The notes under the pieces were generated by a model. The model saw only the letters and a list, made by a program, of their open reading frames with translations. It made no database searches and had not been told where the DNA came from. DNA of 51,564 nt from Bdellovibrionia bacterium. Its GTDB lineage: Bacteria > Bdellovibrionota > Bdellovibrionia > Bdellovibrionales > JAGQZY01. Position numbers and translations under genes: made by a program. Position 1 is the stretch's first letter. Each line of letters opens with the position of its first letter. This document shows, piece by piece, positions 35,867-45,407 of the stretch. The stretch covers positions 1-51,564 of the forward strand of contig JAUHWN010000010.1 of assembly GCA_030424665.1 (NCBI GenBank), in the 5' to 3' direction.

Positions 35867-36277
35867 GTGCACCAAGGGTCTTGTCTATGTGGCTCTGTCA
35901 AATTTGAAGTCGATTGTGAATTGCCACCTCCAAGTGCCTGCCATTGTCGTGAGTGCAGAAAGCATTCAGGTCACTTTGAAGCATCTGCTGATGTTCCCCG
36001 ATCTGCTGTAAAAATCGTCGGCGAAGAAAGCGTAAAATGGTTTGAATCCTCTGGAAAGGTAAGACGTGGATTCTGTTCAACTTGTGGCTCCACACTTTTT
36101 TGGGACCCATTAGACAGAGCTAAACATGATTGGACGGCCATAGCTTTAGGAGCATTTGATACGCCAACAAATACAAAACTAAAGCAGCACATCTTTACTG
36201 CGGAAAAAGGTGATTACTATGAAATTTGTGACGGTCTACCCCAAATAGAAGACCCACGAAGAAATAAGGAGCAGTAA
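35867..36277 (+). CDS. GFA/CENP-V-family zinc protein, about 136 aa
   Basis: The GTG at 35867 has a GGGGGAT site 5-7 bases away and begins just before the first zinc motif, so it is preferred to upstream starts. Cysteine motifs SCLCGSVKF, CHCRECRK and FCSTCGSTLFW bind two zincs, as in glutathione-dependent formaldehyde-activating enzyme-like proteins. Most family members have unknown substrates. It begins a plus-strand cargo operon and lies 2 bases before the tautomerase gene. Confidence 0.85.
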   Translation: MHQGSCLCGSVKFEVDCELPPPSACHCRECRKHSGHFEASADVPRSAVKIVGEESVKWFESSGKVRRGFCSTCGSTLFWDPLDRAKHDWTAIALGAFDTPTNTKLKQHIFTAEKGDYYEICDGLPQIEDPRRNKEQ

Positions 36278-36279
36278 GT

Positions 36280-36657
36280 ATGCCTGTACTTCATATTCGT
36301 GCTTTGCCTCAAAAGGAAAATGTCGATATTCAATCAGCGTTAAAGAAAACAACCGTTGCAATAAGTGAAGCCTATGGCTGTGACCCCAAGCAGGTTTGGG
36401 CCACTTGGCAAGAACTATCACCAGGCTTTTATGTAGAAGGAAGTAACAACGCAGACATCCAACCAGAAAGCACACATCCTCCAATCGGCGAATTAATTTG
36501 CTTTGAGGGAAAATCTTTGCCTGAAATTGAAAGGGTACTCAAAGTTGCCTCCTCTACTTTAAGCAAAGAATTAGGAATACCTGGCAATATTTTTATCACT
36601 TATCGAGAAGCAAAATCCGGTCAAGTAATTGCTGGAGATGGTGTCATTAGGAAATGA
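36280..36657 (+). CDS. Tautomerase-superfamily protein, 125 aa
   Basis: The protein begins MPVLHIRALPQ; Pro2 is the catalytic base of the 4-oxalocrotonate tautomerase/MIF superfamily once Met is removed. The body is about twice the size of a classic 4-OT subunit, consistent with a fused or MIF-like form (SEAYGCDPKQVWATWQELSPGFYVEG in the middle). Substrate unknown. Confidence 0.7.
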   Translation: MPVLHIRALPQKENVDIQSALKKTTVAISEAYGCDPKQVWATWQELSPGFYVEGSNNADIQPESTHPPIGELICFEGKSLPEIERVLKVASSTLSKELGIPGNIFITYREAKSGQVIAGDGVIRK

Positions 36658-36674
36658 CATATTAAGGAGATACT

Positions 36675-36854
36675 TTGGAAGGAACCAGTAAGATTGTAGA
36701 AGAAATTTTAGACAAACTTATCGAAGATATTTCTCAGTTAGAAGAAGTAGACGAACAATTAGCTACCGAATTTTCCAAGGTTCTCAAAGGCGATAAGAAA
36801 GTTACCGCTCAAAAGCTGGAACAAATAATTTATAGCGAAGGCGAAGATTTATGA
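36675..36854 (+). CDS. 59-aa acidic partner of the SMC-like ATPase
   Basis: This small gene starts at a TTG at 36675 with AAGGAG five bases upstream and ends in a TGA that overlaps the ATPase start (ATGA). The product is acidic and helical (start MEGTSKIVEEILDKLIEDIS, end EGEDL). Ribosome binding site, translational coupling and unbroken charged-helix composition support it as a real gene. It may regulate or bind the ATPase. Confidence 0.75.
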   Translation: MEGTSKIVEEILDKLIEDISQLEEVDEQLATEFSKVLKGDKKVTAQKLEQIIYSEGEDL

Positions 36855-39283
36855 AAATAGATTCTTTGTCCATTCGGAATTTTAGAGGGATAAAAGACTT
36901 AACCATTCCTTTTGATAAAAAGTCATGGGTCATTCATGGTCGCAATGGATCAGGGAAAAGTGGCGTCATTGATGCAATTGAATTTGGACTATCAGGGACA
37001 ATTGGAAGATTGACTGGAGAAGGACGTGGGACTGTTAGTGTTAAAGAACACGGACCCCATGTTGATAGCAAAGAAAAACCTCAAGAGGCAGAAATTGTTC
37101 TTTCACTCGACTTAAATGGCCAAGGTGACCACAAAGTTACGAGGAATTGCAATACACCATCTAAATTTAAAATTACTCCCGAAAATCAAGCATCGAAGTT
37201 ATTTAATGTAGGAAATGAAATTGTACTTTCAAGGCGCGAAATTCTTAAATTTATCCTAACTGAGCCAGGAAAGAGATCAAAGGAAGTTCAATCTCTACTA
37301 AAAATTGAAAAGTTGGATGAAATTCGATCAGCACTTCAAACTCTTAAAAATAAAGTGGGGCGTAATTTAAGTGCTGAAACTCAAGAATTTGACCGAGCAA
37401 AGACGAAACTCAAAGAGTGGCTTAAAATCGAGGAGCTTTCAAAGGAAAAAGTTTTAGAAGTGGTCAATAAACATCGGGCCGTATTGCAATTAAACAGCCT
37501 GCTCGACCTATCCGATGAAACAAAACTGAATGAAGGTGTCAAAGAAGGTAATACAAAGCAATTCTTAAATAAAGCAGAGCTATCGAATTTGGTTGGTGGA
37601 ATTAAAAACAGCTTATATGACGTTGATGGTTCCTTTTCAGACCTTGCCAAACAGTATTTGGACTTAGTTGAAACCTTAGAAAAGAAAGAGGATGAGTTAA
37701 AAAAATTAAATAGACTTGGATTTTACGAAACAGGCTTGAAGTTAATAAGCCAACCTGAGTGTCCATTTTGCGAAAATGAATGGGAACAAGATGATTTACG
37801 AAATTTGATTGAACAAAAAATTAAAGAGCTTTCCGGCATCAAAAATACAAAAAATAAAATCGACCAGCATATTCAAAAGTTGAAGATTAAATGGCGTGGC
37901 CTAAAAACGGACGCTGAATCTTACGAACAGAAGATTGCAAAAAATCCGAATTTATCCTTCAGTGAACTAGAGAAAGTTAAGTCAGACTTAGCTGTGTTGA
38001 TCTCTGAGCAATCCTCTGATTCGGATACTTTTAAAAATGCTATTCGTGGAATGACTTTATTTGGCTTGAAGTTTGAAAAGAGCCAGTTTGACAGTAAGTT
38101 TTTGGACTTAGAAGAACAAATTAAAAAACTGCCTGAGAAAAGCAATGAAGAGGTATCGAGGGAATTTTTAGTTATCTGTCAAGAGCGTTTAGATAACTAT
38201 AGAGCTTCAAAAAGGAAGTATGAGTACCAAAAGAAAAAAGATCAACTTACGTCTACTATATTAGAGAAATATAATGGAATCACTGAGGTTCATCTAAACA
38301 ATTTATACACAGAAATAGAAAAAGATTTTAGTAGATTTTATCAAATCGTAAACTATGACGACGAAGCCGACTTCACGGGGAATCTAGTTGCGGACGGTGG
38401 AGCTTTGGATTTCAAAGTTGATTTTTATGATAGAGGAAAGTTCCCTCCTGCCGCATATCACAGCGAAGGACATCAAGATGGGATGGGGCTTTGCCTTTAT
38501 CTCGCTCTGATGAAAAAAATTTTAGGAGATAATTTTACGTTGGCTATTTTAGATGACGTTCTTATGTCGATAGACGAAAGTCATAAAAAAAGTTTCTGTA
38601 AACTATTGAAGAAGGAATTTCCAAACACCCAATTTATTATTACGACGCATGATAAGTATTGGCAAAAGCAAATGATTACCGAGGAACTTGTCACCCATGC
38701 CACCACTCTTCATTTTAAGAATTGGTCTGTTGATACAGGCCCTTGTGTATGGAATGAAAAAGATTCTTGGGAAGAGGTAGACGGTCTGATTCAAGATGAT
38801 AAAATTCCTTCTGCATCTCACTCTCTACGTCGATTCCTAGAATATATTGTAGACGATATTTCAGTTAGAATAGCGGCGAAAATTCCAAGAAACCCATCGG
38901 GAGACTATGATATGGGAGAGCTTTTGACGGGAGCTACATCTCGATATGGAGATTTGTTAAAAAAAGCTATCAAGTCTGCTCGGTCGTGGGGAAATCAGAA
39001 TTTGGTAGATACTTTGGAGTCTGAAAAGAATCATCTAGCCGAGTGCTTGAAGAAAGCTAATAGTGAGGCGTGGGGCATGAACGCTATGGTTCATTTTAAC
39101 TCTTGGGCCGACATGGATCAAAACGCATTTCGAGAGATCAGAAACGCCTATTACAATCTAGTTCAGATTTTTAAATGTGACTCATGTAATACTTTGCTTC
39201 ATGTGGTTCCAATTAAAGGAAACAGTGAGATTTTAAAATGCGATTGTGGTCAGAAGAACTACAATTTGAAATCTAAAAGCTGA
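36851..39283 (+). CDS. Rad50/SMC-like ATPase with zinc hook, 810 aa (putative defence)
   Basis: The N-terminal ATPase half has LSIRNFRGIKDLTI and Walker A GRNGSGKS. A coiled coil follows with a CPFC zinc hook near residue 306. The C-terminal half has Walker B LAILDDVLMSID (about 570) and the H-loop IITTHDKYW. A further domain of about 180 residues and a terminal zinc ribbon (CDSCN...CDCGQ) follow. The layout recalls RloC and other overgrown Rad50-like proteins used in phage defence, where the extra domain is the toxic effector. The extra domain is not recognised here. Confidence 0.75.
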   Translation: MKIDSLSIRNFRGIKDLTIPFDKKSWVIHGRNGSGKSGVIDAIEFGLSGTIGRLTGEGRGTVSVKEHGPHVDSKEKPQEAEIVLSLDLNGQGDHKVTRNCNTPSKFKITPENQASKLFNVGNEIVLSRREILKFILTEPGKRSKEVQSLLKIEKLDEIRSALQTLKNKVGRNLSAETQEFDRAKTKLKEWLKIEELSKEKVLEVVNKHRAVLQLNSLLDLSDETKLNEGVKEGNTKQFLNKAELSNLVGGIKNSLYDVDGSFSDLAKQYLDLVETLEKKEDELKKLNRLGFYETGLKLISQPECPFCENEWEQDDLRNLIEQKIKELSGIKNTKNKIDQHIQKLKIKWRGLKTDAESYEQKIAKNPNLSFSELEKVKSDLAVLISEQSSDSDTFKNAIRGMTLFGLKFEKSQFDSKFLDLEEQIKKLPEKSNEEVSREFLVICQERLDNYRASKRKYEYQKKKDQLTSTILEKYNGITEVHLNNLYTEIEKDFSRFYQIVNYDDEADFTGNLVADGGALDFKVDFYDRGKFPPAAYHSEGHQDGMGLCLYLALMKKILGDNFTLAILDDVLMSIDESHKKSFCKLLKKEFPNTQFIITTHDKYWQKQMITEELVTHATTLHFKNWSVDTGPCVWNEKDSWEEVDGLIQDDKIPSASHSLRRFLEYIVDDISVRIAAKIPRNPSGDYDMGELLTGATSRYGDLLKKAIKSARSWGNQNLVDTLESEKNHLAECLKKANSEAWGMNAMVHFNSWADMDQNAFREIRNAYYNLVQIFKCDSCNTLLHVVPIKGNSEILKCDCGQKNYNLKSKS

Positions 39284-39320
39284 ATCGAGATTTTGTATGA
39301 ACGCCAATAGGTAGGACGGG

Positions 39321-39632
39321 ATGAAAGTTTTAATCGAATCAAAAAATTTAGAACTGTATGCAATTTTTTTAAATAAAGTTGAAGGCATAGAGTTATCTAA
39401 ATCCACTATTGATAAACATATTGAACATCTAAAGTCACTCGATGAGAAAGATTGTTTGGTATTATGCGGTCCGTTCTCGGATTATCCCTCCGGTATGGTT
39501 GTCGTGAAAGCCACTAATAAAGATGAGGCAGTATCAATTGCTAAAAAAGATCCATTTGTAAAAGAGGGCGTTCGATCTTTTGAAGTAAGAACTTGGCAAA
39601 TAGCTTCTAAGCTGAATGGTTATTTAGGATGA
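39321..39632 (+). CDS. YciI-like protein, 103 aa
   Basis: The YCII fold is indicated by HIEHLKSLDEKDCLVLCGPFSDYPSGMVVVKATNKDEAVSIAKKDPFVKEGV, with the His and Asp residues proposed as catalytic in the family. Reaction unknown. It overlaps the next gene by 4 bases and is part of the cargo operon. Confidence 0.75.
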   Translation: MKVLIESKNLELYAIFLNKVEGIELSKSTIDKHIEHLKSLDEKDCLVLCGPFSDYPSGMVVVKATNKDEAVSIAKKDPFVKEGVRSFEVRTWQIASKLNGYLG

Positions 39633-40177
39633 AAAAACTCTCTGTATGCCCTGACTGCAAAGCTGAATTTCAACCCTGTGAAGGTGTTACTCATGCCTAT
39701 TTAGGTGCTAACTCTGAGTGCTGGGGCTTGTATGGAGAAATTTTAGCAAAAGAATATCAAAGTCCAGAATATATGACCGTTCACAGACTCACTGTTGATG
39801 CGTATGCAGCCCAGCACCCAGGAAAGCCAGAAAAAAGAACTATTCAGTCTATAAATGTTCATTTACTAGCACTGTATTTAATGCTCGAAAGAGGGCTAAG
39901 GGCCGATTTTGTTACTAAATCTTTTGATTCCTTAATTAGCAAGTACGGCACTGAGCTTGAATGGCTGACACCTCCCTCTTCACTTGGCGATGTGACTGTA
40001 AAAAACATTGCTTTAGCAAGCAGCCCAGAGGAACACACAGATATAGTTACCAAGTGGGCAAGGTCAGTTTGGGAGTCGTGGTCTGAACATCATAGTCGAA
40101 TTAAATCACTCGCAAATCTTGTGATAGATCAAAATAGGACCTATCTTGATAAGAGCATTTCAGAGAAGATCAAATGA
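39629..40177 (+). CDS. DUF5946-like zinc-binding protein, 182 aa
   Basis: The N-terminus has a CPDCKAEF Cys pair and then THAYLGANSECWGLYGEILAKEY...VHRLTVDAYAAQHPG, which I recognise as the DUF5946 pattern, with HLLALYLMLERG further on. Conserved His and Cys residues suggest metal binding. Function unknown. It overlaps both neighbours by 4 bases. Confidence 0.75.
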   Translation: MKKLSVCPDCKAEFQPCEGVTHAYLGANSECWGLYGEILAKEYQSPEYMTVHRLTVDAYAAQHPGKPEKRTIQSINVHLLALYLMLERGLRADFVTKSFDSLISKYGTELEWLTPPSSLGDVTVKNIALASSPEEHTDIVTKWARSVWESWSEHHSRIKSLANLVIDQNRTYLDKSISEKIK

Positions 40178-41694
40178 GAATTTTAGATACCGAAGTACCT
40201 ACAGAAATTTTTCTTTTTTCTGCGTTTACGCTTCTCCTACATTTGTTGACAAATGGGAACTATGGATTTTTTAGAGATGAGTTGTATTTCATCTCTTGTG
40301 GGAAAAGATTGGCCTTTGGATATGTAGACCAACCACCACTCACTCCAATTATAGCCTTTTTATCTAATGCAATATCAGGAGATTCGTTGACTATTTTTCG
40401 ATTGCCTTCGGCAGTTTCACATTCATTGATAGTGTTTTCCACTGGATATTTGGCACTATTACTTGGGGGAGATAAATTTGCGTCTATTATTGCTTGTGCA
40501 GCAGCCTTGATCTCGCCCTTGCTTTTGGTAAATGGTCATCTCTTAACGATGAATGCATTTGAACCTTTTTTTTGGACGCTCATCACGATTGTTATTACTA
40601 TGTTGACCAAACAACAATTTACTTCTCTATTTTTCGCTTTGGGTGTTCTCGTTGGTCTGGCAGTATTAAATAAGCATTCATCAGTCTTTTTTGTATTTTG
40701 TATGGTTTTGGGATTATTGGTTTCACAGCATCGTACTTTGCTGTTCTCAAAGGGAGCGATAATAGCTATTGCTGTATCTTTTATAATTATTCTTCCTCAT
40801 CTAATTTGGCAAATTAGTCACGACTTCCCTATATTGGAATTGTTAAAAAGTGGGCAAGCAGGAAAAAATACTGATTTTACAATTAAGGGATTTTTTCTTG
40901 GACAAGTATTGGAAAATCACCCGTTCAATTTTATGTTGGTGATCTTTGGTTTAGGTTTTCTATTTTTTAATCAATCAACAGGGGGCTATCGGTTTCTTGG
41001 TATTGCGTTTTTGGCATTATTGGCATTGATGATTTTTTTAAAGGCAAAGCCATATTATTTGTCACCAATTTATCCTGTTCTTTTTGCCATCGGAGGAATT
41101 TGTATTTCATTTTTGATTCGTGGAAATCCTTTAGGTGGATGGGCCATAGTCACCACATTGATTCTAGGAGGGTTGGTTTTAGCACCCCTAGCTATACCTG
41201 TACTTTCAATTGATAGTTTAATTACCTACCAACAAAAGTTAGGTATTACCCCCCAAAGAACAGAAAAGAAAAAATACAATACATTACCTCAACATATTGC
41301 CGATCAATTTGGTTGGAGTGAAATTGTTGGAGCTACGACAGCAGCCTATCAACAGCTTTCAGAAGGGGAAAAAAATAAAACTGCCATTTTTGCAAGTAAC
41401 TATGGTGAGGCAAGTGCGATTGACTTGTGGGGAAAAGAAAATGGGCTTCCAACTCCGATCTCTACTCATAATAATTATTTTCTTTGGGGTAACCCAAATA
41501 ACAAAGAACAGTGGATTGCCGTGGGTGGAAAGAAGGAAAGCTATCAAAGATATTTTGATATTGTCGAAAAAATAGTGACATCGAAACCCAACCCTTACGC
41601 TATGCCATACGAAAATGAAATTTCTATTTTTCTAGTGAAGCAACCAAAGGTTTCAATGAAAGAATTGTGGAGCAAGATAAAGAATTATAATTGA
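40174..41694 (+). CDS. Glycosyltransferase family 39-like membrane protein, 506 aa
   Basis: About 11 membrane helices. The first luminal loop contains FFRDELYFISCGKRLAFGYVDQPPLTP, with the DE pair and DQPP motif typical of GT39/ArnT/PMT enzymes that use polyprenyl-phosphate sugars. It would add a sugar to an envelope lipid, polymer or protein. A soluble tail follows after residue 360. A surface-modifying enzyme on a mobile element may change phage or predator recognition, but that is inference. Confidence 0.85.
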   Translation: MRILDTEVPTEIFLFSAFTLLLHLLTNGNYGFFRDELYFISCGKRLAFGYVDQPPLTPIIAFLSNAISGDSLTIFRLPSAVSHSLIVFSTGYLALLLGGDKFASIIACAAALISPLLLVNGHLLTMNAFEPFFWTLITIVITMLTKQQFTSLFFALGVLVGLAVLNKHSSVFFVFCMVLGLLVSQHRTLLFSKGAIIAIAVSFIIILPHLIWQISHDFPILELLKSGQAGKNTDFTIKGFFLGQVLENHPFNFMLVIFGLGFLFFNQSTGGYRFLGIAFLALLALMIFLKAKPYYLSPIYPVLFAIGGICISFLIRGNPLGGWAIVTTLILGGLVLAPLAIPVLSIDSLITYQQKLGITPQRTEKKKYNTLPQHIADQFGWSEIVGATTAAYQQLSEGEKNKTAIFASNYGEASAIDLWGKENGLPTPISTHNNYFLWGNPNNKEQWIAVGGKKESYQRYFDIVEKIVTSKPNPYAMPYENEISIFLVKQPKVSMKELWSKIKNYN

Positions 41695-42218
41695 AAGAAC
41701 TTATGATATTTGAAACTGAGAGACTCTATACAAAACCGTGGAACGATAATGATCTCGCGTATGCGAGGAAACTCTGGGGTGATCCAAAGGTTATGAAGTT
41801 GATTAGTAGTGAACCTTCATTGGAGGATGAACAAATTAAAAATCGACTTCGTGAACAAATGAAAACTCAGCAGGACTTTAATGTTCAATATTGGGCACTT
41901 TGCAAAAAAGATACAAAAGAAATCATTGGGTGCTGTGGATTTCGCCCCTACAATGTCGCAGAAAAAGTTTACGAGATAGGTTTCCACATAATGAGCGATC
42001 ATTGGGGCAAGGGCTATGCAACAGAGGCTGCGTTAGGAGCCGTTGAATTTGCAAAGCGAACCGCTTGGATTAAAAAGCTGTTTGCAGGGCATAATCCAAA
42101 CAATCATGTGTTAGGGAAGGTGCTCGGTAAGCTCGGCTTTACATATATACGCGACGAATTTTATGAACCGACTGGTCTGATGCACCCTTCTTATGAAATG
42201 GATGTCGGCGGTAACTAG
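41691..42218 (+). CDS. GNAT-family acetyltransferase (RimJ-like), about 171-175 aa
   Basis: Starts MIFETERLYTKPWNDNDLAYARKLWGDP (ATG at 41703, or TTG at 41691 overlapping the GT39 stop). The acetyl-CoA loop reads DHWGKGYATEAALGAVEFAKR and the tail has NNHVLGKVLGKLGFTYIRDEF, the RimJ/RimL-like pattern of GNAT enzymes that acetylate N-termini or small amines. Target unknown. Confidence 0.88.
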   Translation: MKELMIFETERLYTKPWNDNDLAYARKLWGDPKVMKLISSEPSLEDEQIKNRLREQMKTQQDFNVQYWALCKKDTKEIIGCCGFRPYNVAEKVYEIGFHIMSDHWGKGYATEAALGAVEFAKRTAWIKKLFAGHNPNNHVLGKVLGKLGFTYIRDEFYEPTGLMHPSYEMDVGGN

Positions 42219-42229
42219 GAATTTATGTT

Positions 42230-42811
42230 ATGAAAAATAACACTGCACTCATTATTATAGATGTTCAGATAGGAGCCTTTGACGGTAAAAAGATTTTTCC
42301 ATTAGAGAATGGCAGAGAATTTCTCGCAAACGTGATGGTACTTCTTGACCTTTTTAGAAAAAGTAATTTTCCAGTTATATTTGTTCAGGATTGTGGAGAT
42401 ATTGGGGGTGCTTTTGAACAAGATAGCGAACACTGGCCCATTCACCCCCTAGTTCAGCCTAATAATGACGAGTTTGTGATATTGAAGAACTCTGGAAATG
42501 CGTTTATAGACACTTCCTTAAAAGAAAAACTGGATCAACTAGGCGTGAAGAGATTGGTACTGACAGGCGTTCATAGTGAAAAATGCGTTACGGAAACTTT
42601 TTTGGCCGCTATAGAAGAGAATTATAAAGTCATAATTCCAGAGAAGGGTCATAGTACGATTTCATCAAAAGGTATCAATTACATAGATAAGGTAGCTGCT
42701 CAAAATGACTTCTTTGCAAGCAAAGGTGCTAAGGTACTATCAATGTTTGAACTGAAGAAAAAATTTTTCAGTAAATTGGATTATACAATAAAGGATTTAG
42801 ATGAAAATTAA
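42230..42811 (+). CDS. Isochorismatase-family cysteine hydrolase, 193 aa
   Basis: The catalytic triad of the family is visible: Asp11 in IIIDVQ, Lys in VILKNSGNAF (about 86) and Cys in GVHSEKCVTETFLAA (about 119). Members hydrolyse amides such as nicotinamide, N-carbamoyl compounds or isochorismate. The substrate cannot be read. It ends within the start of the next small membrane-protein gene. Confidence 0.88.
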   Translation: MKNNTALIIIDVQIGAFDGKKIFPLENGREFLANVMVLLDLFRKSNFPVIFVQDCGDIGGAFEQDSEHWPIHPLVQPNNDEFVILKNSGNAFIDTSLKEKLDQLGVKRLVLTGVHSEKCVTETFLAAIEENYKVIIPEKGHSTISSKGINYIDKVAAQNDFFASKGAKVLSMFELKKKFFSKLDYTIKDLDEN

Positions 42812-43016
42812 GAACTTTCTTTTTGGGCTGGGGGTTCTTTGCCTTTTTCTAATTGTAGGTGAGTATGTAAATAGACCTCTAAGAAGAATTTTAAAAGATC
42901 AATTTGAAAATTACCCATATTGGCTAGATCACATAACATTCATGCTCTTGGGAAAACTTGCCCTGGCATTAATTGTTGCTGTTGTAATAGGGGCTGTAAG
43001 CAATTTTGTGCTTTAG
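42801..43016 (+). CDS. Small two-helix membrane protein, 71 aa
   Basis: Two hydrophobic helices (NFLFGLGVLCLFLIVGEYV and MLLGKLALALIVAVVIGAV) flank a charged loop. It overlaps the isochorismatase gene by 11 bases. No family recognised. It is the last gene before the transposase. Confidence 0.6.
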   Translation: MKIKNFLFGLGVLCLFLIVGEYVNRPLRRILKDQFENYPYWLDHITFMLLGKLALALIVAVVIGAVSNFVL

Positions 43017-43063
43017 ACTAATTGAGTCATTCAGGTCAAACTTATAAACATAGGAGCTTGATT

Positions 43064-44284
43064 ATGAACACTGAAAAACAGTCCCAAAAAACCTTTCTAA
43101 ACATCCAAAACCTTGATGATTTGTTTGCTGAAAATGGATTTATCCAGAACCTAGTAAAATCAACTGTGGAGACAATTCTCAAAAGTGAACTTGAAGATCA
43201 TCTTGGTTATTCTTATCGTCAAAAGAAAGAACCATCTTCAAACCGTAGAAATGGAAGTTACAAAAAAACCCTTAAAACGTCCGCAGGTAAAGTTAATATT
43301 GAGATTCCAAGAGACAGAGAACGGGGATCATATGAGCCTAAAATACTGCCCAAATACGAAGGAATTAATTCAAAACTAGAAGAATCAATTATCTCGCTTT
43401 ATGGTAAAGGAATGACTACCAGAGAAATTTCTTCTCATCTTGAAGAGATGTACTTAGGTATGGAAATTTCCCCTTCGTTAATTTCTAAAATTACTGACAA
43501 AGTCCTTGAGTCAGCCAAAGAATGGCAGTCCCGACCACTATACGAGGTTTACCCCATTGTTTTCTTTGACGCTATTCATTTTAAGGTAAGAAAAGATGGA
43601 AAAATTGTTTCTAAAGCTGCCTATATATGCCTTGGGATTAACAGCGATGGAATCAAGGACATTTTGGGTATTTATATTGGGGAAAACGAGTCTTCGAGCT
43701 TTTGGTTATCCGTTTTGACAGACCTTCAAAACCGAGGCGTTCAAGATATACTCATTGCTTCCATTGATGGCCTAAAAGGTTTTCCAGAGTCAATTAAGAC
43801 TATTTTTCCAAAAACTGAAATTCAAACTTGCATCGTTCATCAGATTAGAAACTCTCTTAAATATGTTGGCTCAAAATATCAAAAAGAGTTTTTAAGTAAT
43901 TTAAAACCTGTTTATCAAGCAACGACAGAAGAACTTGCTCTTGAAAATCTAAACAACCTAGAGGAAAAGTGGGGTAAACAATACCCTGTCGTTATTAATT
44001 CTTGGAAGAATAATTGGGAAACACTTTCGATTTATTTTAAATATTCTGAACCTATAAAAAAAATGATTTATACTACTAACATCATAGAAAATATCCATAG
44101 ACAAATGAGAAAGGTTACAAAAAATCGCTCTATTTTTCCAACTGATGATTCACTTTTTAAACTACTTTATCTTGTTAGTAGAGATATTTCAAAAAAATGG
44201 ACAACACCAAAATGGAATTGGGGACAAGTAATTTCACAACTTTCAATTCATTTTGAAGGCCGAGTTAAATTTGATTTGATTTGA
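43064..44284 (+). mobile_element. IS256-family transposase (Mutator type), about 406 aa
   Basis: The ATG at 43064 is preceded by AGGAG and gives MNTEKQSQKTFLNIQNLDDLF; the frame also opens at 43022. The DDE triad fits IS256: Asp in FFDAIHFKV (about 167), Asp in SIDGLKGFP (about 233) and Glu in NIIENIHRQMRK (about 341), with CIVHQIRNSLKYV between. Length is full for the family, so it is probably active. I could not find clear terminal inverted repeats or a target duplication beside it. It separates the enzyme cargo from the metal-resistance block. Confidence 0.92.
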
Positions 44285-44374
44285 TTTGAATGGAAGTTCT
44301 AAGTTCGTAGCCCATTAGTTTATTCGAGACCATTAGTAAAATTATTGAGGCCTATATTTTTCTAGAAAGTCGGC

Positions 44375-45028
44375 CTAGCAGCCGCAACCACCACTAAAAT
44401 TAGGTTTTTTTAAAGCTTTAATGGTCTCGAATCCTTCTTTTCCGATTAATAACCCAAGAATTATTCCTGCAAGTGAATCGACCCACCAAAGTGTCGGCCA
44501 AACTAAAAAAATCAAACTGCCAATAAGTAGAACTACGGAAAGCTTAATACAGGCAAGTGAACAGTCTGCATCCTTCACCACAGTTAAACTGTCCAGTTTT
44601 ATAGCAACTTTCTTTTTGGCGTTATATAAGTAAAACATAAAGCTCAAACTTAAAGTAGAAATTATGAGTCCAGGGAGTGTCGTTCCAGGGTGAGATTTAG
44701 AAATAAGCTGAAGTGAGGATGCAATAACTGTAATTCCCGCTAGTAACAAAAATAACGTGCCTATTATAAAAGTTGCTCGACGCTCTTGTTCAATAGGCAG
44801 AGTTTTAATTTGTCCGGCTTCTCCACGAAAATGCCACAACACAACTAATGCAGAACCGACTTCAATAAGACTATCACCCCCAAAACCTACGAGGCTAATA
44901 GCTTCATCTCTAACCCCAAAAATAATAGATACAATTCCTTCTAAAAAATTATATGAAATAGTAAACCATGAAAGTAGAATTGCCTTACGCACATAATGTA
45001 AATCGTATTTTTTAATGGTATTACTCAT
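44375..45028 (-). CDS. Cation-diffusion-facilitator-like transporter, 217 aa
   Basis: Five to six membrane helices with GFGGDSLIEVGSALVVLW and KDADCSLACIKLSVVLLIGSL, equivalent to the metal-binding helices II and V of CDF exporters. The usual HxxxD pairs are altered (GDSLIE; DADCSLAC), and the protein ends SGGCGC, so thiol ligands may replace some His. It lacks the long cytoplasmic C-terminal domain of classic CDFs. It likely exports a soft metal. It ends the minus-strand operon that is divergent from ArsR. Confidence 0.75.
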   Translation of the reverse strand: MSNTIKKYDLHYVRKAILLSWFTISYNFLEGIVSIIFGVRDEAISLVGFGGDSLIEVGSALVVLWHFRGEAGQIKTLPIEQERRATFIIGTLFLLLAGITVIASSLQLISKSHPGTTLPGLIISTLSLSFMFYLYNAKKKVAIKLDSLTVVKDADCSLACIKLSVVLLIGSLIFLVWPTLWWVDSLAGIILGLLIGKEGFETIKALKKPNFSGGCGC

Positions 45029-45070
45029 TGTATCCTTAGTTCTTTTTCAGAGATCAGATAAAATCGCACC

Positions 45071-45391
45071 TTATCCAGCAATATTCAAAACTACAATTCC
45101 CGTAACAACCATCGTAATGCCAATGCCTTTCCAGATATTTGCTTTTTCTTTTAATGCAAGTACGCTAAGTAAAGCAACTCCCGCAGTACCTCCGCCTGCC
45201 CAAATTGGATACACGGTACTTACAGGTAAAGAAACAAGTGCTAAACTGACTAAATAAAAAGCTGAGGCAAATGCACTAAGTGCTAATACGGTCGGAAAGG
45301 GCTTTTTAAATCCGTCGCTAAAGCGGAGTGCCAAGGCGGCGGTAATCTCGGCCATAATAGCAAGAGCGACAAATAACCATTCGTATGACAT
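45071..45391 (-). CDS. SMR-family multidrug/cation efflux protein, 106 aa
   Basis: Four membrane helices with the key Glu in helix 1 (LAIMAEITAALAL, Glu about 14) and the signature VYPIWAGGGTAGVALLSVLALKEK. Small multidrug resistance proteins work as dimers that exchange protons for cationic compounds. It lies next to a second SMR gene, so the two probably form a heterodimer. An AGGAGT site precedes the start. Confidence 0.88.
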   Translation of the reverse strand: MSYEWLFVALAIMAEITAALALRFSDGFKKPFPTVLALSAFASAFYLVSLALVSLPVSTVYPIWAGGGTAGVALLSVLALKEKANIWKGIGITMVVTGIVVLNIAG

Positions 45392-45407
45392 TTTTGCTAC
45401 TCCTAAA

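Noticed and set aside
35867-43016. Integron gene-cassette array
   Set aside because: Gaps between genes are too short for attC sites, and no integron integrase is present.
43017-44374. Terminal inverted repeats of the IS256-type element
   Set aside because: I compared both flanks by eye and found no convincing inverted repeat or target duplication, so the IS ends are not called.
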